From the NCBI GenBank assembly GCA_903908015.1, contig CAIVQI010000262.1, positions 1-17,639 on the forward strand: DNA of 17,639 nt, given 5' to 3'. Each line of letters starts with the position of its first letter. Position 1 is the first letter of the stretch. The position numbers and the translations under genes are program-made. Below, piece by piece: positions 13,683-17,639 of the stretch. The notes under the pieces were generated by a model. That model saw only the letters and a list, made by a program, of their open reading frames with translations, did no database searches and was not told the DNA's origin. Source of the DNA: an uncultured Bacteroidota bacterium. Lineage in GTDB: Bacteria > Bacteroidota > Bacteroidia > UBA7662.

Positions 13683-16600
13683 ATGAAAAGCAAAGGAGCG
13701 ATTAAATTTTTGGTGTACGCCTTTATGGTGGTATGCCTTTATCAGTTGAGTTTCAGTTTTCTGGAGGGGGTTTATTTAAATCGTGCCAAGGAGTATGCCA
13801 AAGGGGATGCTGCCTTGGAGAAGGCCTATTTGGATTCAATATCGGACGTTGAAGTCTTGAATATGGGTATTCGGAAGTTTACCTTCCAGCAAATTAAGGA
13901 GCATAAACTTAATCTGGGCCTCGACCTTCAAGGAGGGATGAACGTGATCATGGAGGTGTCGGTTTCGGAAGTGGTGCGCGCATTAAGCAATTTTAGTAAG
14001 GATGCCACCTTCAATAAAGCCATGGAATTGGCAGAGAGCCGCCAAAGCAATAGCCAGAGTGACTTCGTAACCTTGTTTGAGCAAGCGTGGAAAGAAGTGA
14101 GCAATGGCGCCCGACTTTCAGCCGTGTTTGCTACTCGGGAAAACCAAGGCCGTATCTCTTTCAACAGCAGCGACGCTGAGGTTATTGAGGTCATCAGGGC
14201 CGAGACGGAAGGGGCCATCGATCGGTCGTTCAATATTCTGCGAACACGTATCGACAAATTTGGGGTTACTTCACCCAATATCCAACGGCAGCAGGGTACA
14301 GGCCGCATTATTATCGAACTTCCGGGGGTCGATAACCCTGAGCGCGTTCGAAAACTGCTTCAGGGGACGGCCAAACTCGAGTTTTGGGAGACCTATGAGA
14401 ATGCAGACATCATCCAGCGCATTTTTGATGTCAATAAACTCCTCGGGGATGAGAAGAAAAGGAGTTCAGGAAAGGAGGATTCTGCTTTAGCGTCTTTATC
14501 GGCAAGCGGTGAAGCCGCCATGGATACAAGCGTTCAGGCTTCGTCCGATACCTCGGGAGGTGACGACCTCATGAAGCAATTGGCCAAAGCCGATACGGCA
14601 GCTGAGGGCGATACCAGTAAGAGCATGGCGCAGGCGCGATTGGAGAATCCGTTGTTTGCCTTGATGATGCCCGCTGTAACCCAAGAACAAGACGGCAGTT
14701 CACGCTCAGTAAAGGGTCCGGTAGTTGGTACTTCAAGCATCCGTGATACAGCAAAGGTCAACGCCATTTTTGCCCGTCAAGATGTGCGCGCCTTGCTTCC
14801 CCGAAATCTACGTCTATTGTGGACCGTAAAAGGCAGGGGTGAGGGTGAGCGTTTCCTGGATTTGATTGCAGTTAAAACGCGTTCCAATGATTCACGTGCG
14901 CCATTGGAGGGGGATGTGATTACCGATGCACGTGAGTCGCTCGACAATATGGGCCAGGTGGAGGTGAGTATGACCATGAATCCGGAGGGTGCCAAAACAT
15001 GGCGCCGCATGACGGCAGACAACATTGAAAGAAGTATCGCCATTGTGTTGGACGATTATGTCTATTCTTATCCAACTGTGCGCTCAGAGATCAGCGGAGG
15101 CATGTCGTCGATCAGCGGCAATTTTACAGTAGACGAAGCGAAGGACCTTGCCAACATCCTGAAGGCGGGTAAGCTGCCCGCTCCAGCGCGTATTGTTGAG
15201 GAGGCCATTGTCGGTCCCAGTTTGGGTGCTGAAGCCATTAGCTCTGGCCTATGGTCCATAGTCGCAGGAATGCTGAGTGTACTTTTGTTTATGATTGCCT
15301 ATTACGCCCGGGCTGGTGTGGTGGCCAATGTTGCCCTACTGGCCAATGTATTTTTCATATTTGGTGTATTGGCCTCATTGCAAGCTGTTTTAACCTTGCC
15401 AGGCATTGCCGGTATCGTGCTGACTATCGGTATGGCTGTGGATGCCAACGTTCTGATTTTTGAGCGAATCCGTGAGGAGTTATCCGGTGGTAAAAGTTTG
15501 CGGCTGGCCGTTGCTGATGGTTACAAAAATGCATATTCATCCATTATTGATGCGAACGTGACGACCCTTTTAACGGGTATTATATTGTATTCATTTGGCA
15601 CGGGTCCGATTCGTGGTTTTGCCACAACGCTTATCGTGGGTATTCTTTGTTCGCTGTTCAGTGCAATTTTTATCAGTCGACTAATTATCGATTATATGGT
15701 AGAGAAGAACAAGTCAGTGAGCTTCGGTACGGGTTGGAGCATGCGTTTGTTTAGTAACCTGAACATTGATTTCCTTGGTCGGCGCAAATTGTGGTACGGC
15801 ATCTCCGGCACTGTGATCGTCGCTGGTTTGGTAAGCATCTTTGTTCAAGGTTTCAACCTTGGCGTCGACTTCAAAGGGGGACGTTCTTACATCATTGAGG
15901 TGCCGCAGGGACAAAAATCGACTGAAATTAGAGCTGCGTTGGCTGGCCCTCTGACATCGGCGCCTGAAGTAAAAACCTTCGGCAGCGATACAAAGTTCAA
16001 AATTACCACAACCTATCTGATTGGTCAGCAAGGTCAGGAAGTAGATGAGCAGGTGGAGCGTAAAGTTTTTGAAGGCCTTAGTCCCTTGTTGGGTGGAAAG
16101 GTCGATTTTGAATCCTTCCGCGACAAGCATATCTTGAGTTCGCAGAAGGTCGGACCGACCATCGCCGATGATATCAAGACCTCAGCTGTTTTATCGATCT
16201 TGATTTCTATTTTGGTTATTGGTCTGTACATTTTGTTACGTTTCCGTAAGTTAAATTACTCTTTCGGGGCATCCATTGCCCTATTGCATGATGTGTTGAT
16301 TGTTTTGGCGGTATTTTCCCTGTTTTGGAAATTCATGCCCTTCGGTATGGAGGTCGATCAGGCCTTTATCGCGGCCATATTGACGATTGTTGGTTACTCC
16401 ATCAACGATACAGTAGTGGTATTCGACCGTTTGCGCGAATACCTGGGGGTTCATCATGTTGCAGAAAGTCAGAAGATCATTAACTCTGCTCTTAATGATA
16501 CATTAAGCCGTACCATCATTACCGCCCTAACCACCATTCTGGTGGTCTTGGTGCTGTTTTTGTTTGGTGGTGAGGTTATTAAAGGCTTTACGTTTGCCTT

Positions 16601-16700
16601 GCTTGTGGGACTTGTGGTAGGCACCTATTCATCCATTTTTGTGGCCTCTTCCTTGGTAGTAGATTCCGACAATTGGTTCAATAAGCGTAAGTCTAAATAA
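13683..16700 (+). CDS. secDF: Fused protein translocase subunit SecDF
   Basis: A single 1005-residue fusion of SecD and SecF, RND-superfamily membrane proteins that use the proton-motive force to help complete protein export through SecYEG. The SecD half has an N-terminal membrane helix (about 8-28), the P1 motif LGLDLQGG (78-85), the domain segment IDRSFNILRTRIDKFGVTSP (179-198), and membrane helices from about 520, including GMAVDANVLIFERIREE (583-599) with D587 at the position of the conserved SecD aspartate. The SecF half begins near 700, with GVDFKGG (727-733) and GYSINDTVVVFDRLRE (904-919), carrying D909 and R916. Residues about 257-345 are a low-complexity insert rich in Ser, Asp, Thr and Ala within the periplasmic region. 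The ATG follows a very AT-rich leader without a Shine-Dalgarno sequence. A strong terminator lies just downstream. Fused SecDF is usual in Bacteroidota and some Firmicutes. Confidence 0.97.
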   Translation: MKSKGAIKFLVYAFMVVCLYQLSFSFLEGVYLNRAKEYAKGDAALEKAYLDSISDVEVLNMGIRKFTFQQIKEHKLNLGLDLQGGMNVIMEVSVSEVVRALSNFSKDATFNKAMELAESRQSNSQSDFVTLFEQAWKEVSNGARLSAVFATRENQGRISFNSSDAEVIEVIRAETEGAIDRSFNILRTRIDKFGVTSPNIQRQQGTGRIIIELPGVDNPERVRKLLQGTAKLEFWETYENADIIQRIFDVNKLLGDEKKRSSGKEDSALASLSASGEAAMDTSVQASSDTSGGDDLMKQLAKADTAAEGDTSKSMAQARLENPLFALMMPAVTQEQDGSSRSVKGPVVGTSSIRDTAKVNAIFARQDVRALLPRNLRLLWTVKGRGEGERFLDLIAVKTRSNDSRAPLEGDVITDARESLDNMGQVEVSMTMNPEGAKTWRRMTADNIERSIAIVLDDYVYSYPTVRSEISGGMSSISGNFTVDEAKDLANILKAGKLPAPARIVEEAIVGPSLGAEAISSGLWSIVAGMLSVLLFMIAYYARAGVVANVALLANVFFIFGVLASLQAVLTLPGIAGIVLTIGMAVDANVLIFERIREELSGGKSLRLAVADGYKNAYSSIIDANVTTLLTGIILYSFGTGPIRGFATTLIVGILCSLFSAIFISRLIIDYMVEKNKSVSFGTGWSMRLFSNLNIDFLGRRKLWYGISGTVIVAGLVSIFVQGFNLGVDFKGGRSYIIEVPQGQKSTEIRAALAGPLTSAPEVKTFGSDTKFKITTTYLIGQQGQEVDEQVERKVFEGLSPLLGGKVDFESFRDKHILSSQKVGPTIADDIKTSAVLSILISILVIGLYILLRFRKLNYSFGASIALLHDVLIVLAVFSLFWKFMPFGMEVDQAFIAAILTIVGYSINDTVVVFDRLREYLGVHHVAESQKIINSALNDTLSRTIITALTTILVVLVLFLFGGEVIKGFTFALLVGLVVGTYSSIFVASSLVVDSDNWFNKRKSK

Positions 16701-16721
16701 TAGAACTGTTCACTCACAACG

Positions 16722-16751
16722 AAAAAGGCGCACTGTGTGCGCCTTTTTTTT
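16722..16751. terminator. Bidirectional intrinsic terminator between secDF and rlmI-like gene
   Basis: AAAAAGGCGCAC (16722-16733) pairs with GTGCGCCTTTTT (16737-16748) around a TGT loop: seven G/C-rich base pairs extended by five A-T pairs, with T continuing to 16751. The A run on the left and T run on the right let it work in both directions, ending secDF (stop at 16700) and the convergent methyltransferase gene (stop at 16800). Confidence 0.93.
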
Positions 16752-16799
16752 GGACTATTCGATCAATTGGTTGGGTTGGTTCAGATGATCCCCGCTTTA

Positions 16800-17639
16800 T
16801 TATTCAACCGCCATCAGCCAGCCCTTCAAGTACTCGCCCTCAGGGTGACCAATATCAACCGGATGATCAGCGGGCTGTCCCAAATAATGAAGTAATCTAA
16901 CTTGACGTCGGGCATCAACTGCCGCGCCAAAGAGCATCTTGCGGAACAACTGCGGCTCAATGGCTTGGGAGCAACTAAAACTAAACAACAATCCACCCGG
17001 TGCAATTTTCCGCATGGCCTCCAGGTTTAGTTCTTTATAACCACGCAGGGCATTTGGAACGGCCCCAGCTTTTTTAGCAAATGCAGGGGGGTCGAGAACC
17101 ATCAAGTCGTATTCTCCCGGTTTGGATTGTTTCAAAAAGTCGAAACAATCGGCTGTGATGGCCCGATGCGAAAATTCAAGATTGTTCAACTGGGCATTGT
17201 GCTGTGCTTGGTCAACCGCTGCCTGGGAGGAATCCACAGAGTCGACCAACGAGGCACCACCTTTAAGGGCATAGATGCTAAAACCACCTGTATAGCTGAA
17301 TGCGTTTAGTACCCGTCTATTCTGACTGTTTTGCCCGACCAACCACCGATTCTCTCGCTGGTCCAGGAAAAACCCTGTTTTTTGTCCACCCACTGGGTCC
17401 ACTTCAAACAAACAACCGTGCTCCCGAATGCGAATGGGGTATTCTGGCGGGGGTGGCGTAAGCCAACCCGATTCTTGTTGTAGCCCTTCGATGTGTCGGG
17501 TGATGCTCTTTTGTTTGAGGTAGATGTGATTGAATCCTGATTCGATCAATGTCGACGTCAGGATTGGGAGGAGCCGTTCACTACCCCGAATGAGCAATTG
17601 AACCACCACCGTTTGGTCATACACATCAGCAATCACACC
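16800..17639 (-). CDS. rlmI: RlmI-like 23S rRNA (cytosine-C5) methyltransferase, 3' part
   Basis: A class I SAM-dependent methyltransferase of the RlmI/YccW type, which in E. coli makes m5C1962 in 23S rRNA. The frame is open to the window edge, so the 278 residues after the GTG at 17636 are part of a longer protein (the family is close to 400), lacking the N-terminal PUA domain. Counting from that GTG, the signature GQKTGFFLDQRENR is at 84-97, the SAM-binding VLNAFSYTGGFSIYA at 109-123, LDPPAFA at 181-187, FSCSQ with the likely catalytic Cys222 at 220-224, and the family tail ADHPVDIGHPEGEYLKGW at 256-273. The E. coli protein carries similar motifs in the same order. The gene is convergent with secDF across a strong terminator. 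Some RlmI-family members may modify other positions, so the exact target is inferred. Confidence 0.92.
   Translation of the reverse strand, partial: GVIADVYDQTVVVQLLIRGSERLLPILTSTLIESGFNHIYLKQKSITRHIEGLQQESGWLTPPPPEYPIRIREHGCLFEVDPVGGQKTGFFLDQRENRWLVGQNSQNRRVLNAFSYTGGFSIYALKGGASLVDSVDSSQAAVDQAQHNAQLNNLEFSHRAITADCFDFLKQSKPGEYDLMVLDPPAFAKKAGAVPNALRGYKELNLEAMRKIAPGGLLFSFSCSQAIEPQLFRKMLFGAAVDARRQVRLLHYLGQPADHPVDIGHPEGEYLKGWLMAVE

Noticed and set aside
1..17639. Mobile element, CRISPR array, tRNA/rRNA or phage-defence island
   Set aside because: Reading both strands I saw no transposase, integrase, direct-repeat array, cloverleaf or rRNA sequence; nearly all bases belong to recognisable housekeeping or metabolic genes.

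Overview
The window looks like chromosomal DNA of a pigmented member of the Bacteroidota, possibly a Saprospiria- or Cytophagia-like lineage; this is inferred from gene content alone. Supporting signs are a fused SecD-SecF protein with the family's P1 and transmembrane motifs, a DUF2911 protein, a secreted PIG-L deacetylase next to a sodium:solute symporter, a YbiT-type ABC-F protein with a degenerate second P-loop, near absence of Shine-Dalgarno sequences, and -7 boxes resembling TAnnTTTG. Base composition is mixed, from AT-rich in crtB to GC-rich in cruF.

Region 1 (1-5238, + strand) is a carotenoid cluster: the 3' part of crtI (phytoene desaturase), crtB (phytoene synthase), a second CrtI-family desaturase called as crtD, and cruF (carotenoid 1',2'-hydratase, one-base overlap with crtD). 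An AIM24/TIGR00266-family gene follows after an AT-only spacer of 19 bases. Together CrtB, CrtI, CruF and CrtD would make lycopene-type C40 carotenoids with a 1'-hydroxyl and 3',4'-double bond, as in the saproxanthin, myxol and flexixanthin branch. No cyclase, ketolase or hydroxylase gene is inside the window.

Region 2 (5245-6024, - strand) is a lone crotonase-fold enoyl-CoA hydratase. Region 3 (6189-11444, + strand) is a tight three-gene run: DUF2911/TPR lipid- or sugar-unrelated exported protein of unknown function, a large exported PIG-L type deacetylase starting at GTG inside the previous gene, and an SSS-family sodium symporter five bases later. The arrangement suggests an extracytoplasmic deacetylase coupled to uptake of a product, but the substrate is unknown.

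Region 4 (11433-13055, - strand) is the ABC-F ATPase, whose 3' end overlaps the symporter's 3' end by 12 bases. An 88-base divergent promoter region separates it from a small predicted secreted protein of unknown function (13144-13608, +), followed by secDF (13683-16700, +). A strong bidirectional terminator separates secDF from the convergent 3' part of an RlmI-like 23S rRNA methyltransferase (16800-17639, -), which runs off the right edge.

I found no CRISPR array, mobile element, tRNA or rRNA. No gene-free stretch exceeds about 165 bases. I do not see a clearly undescribed system; the most worthwhile observations are the asymmetric ATP sites of the ABC-F protein, a near-identical 19-base promoter element upstream of two unlinked genes, a perfect dyad upstream of crtB, and the secreted deacetylase/symporter pair.
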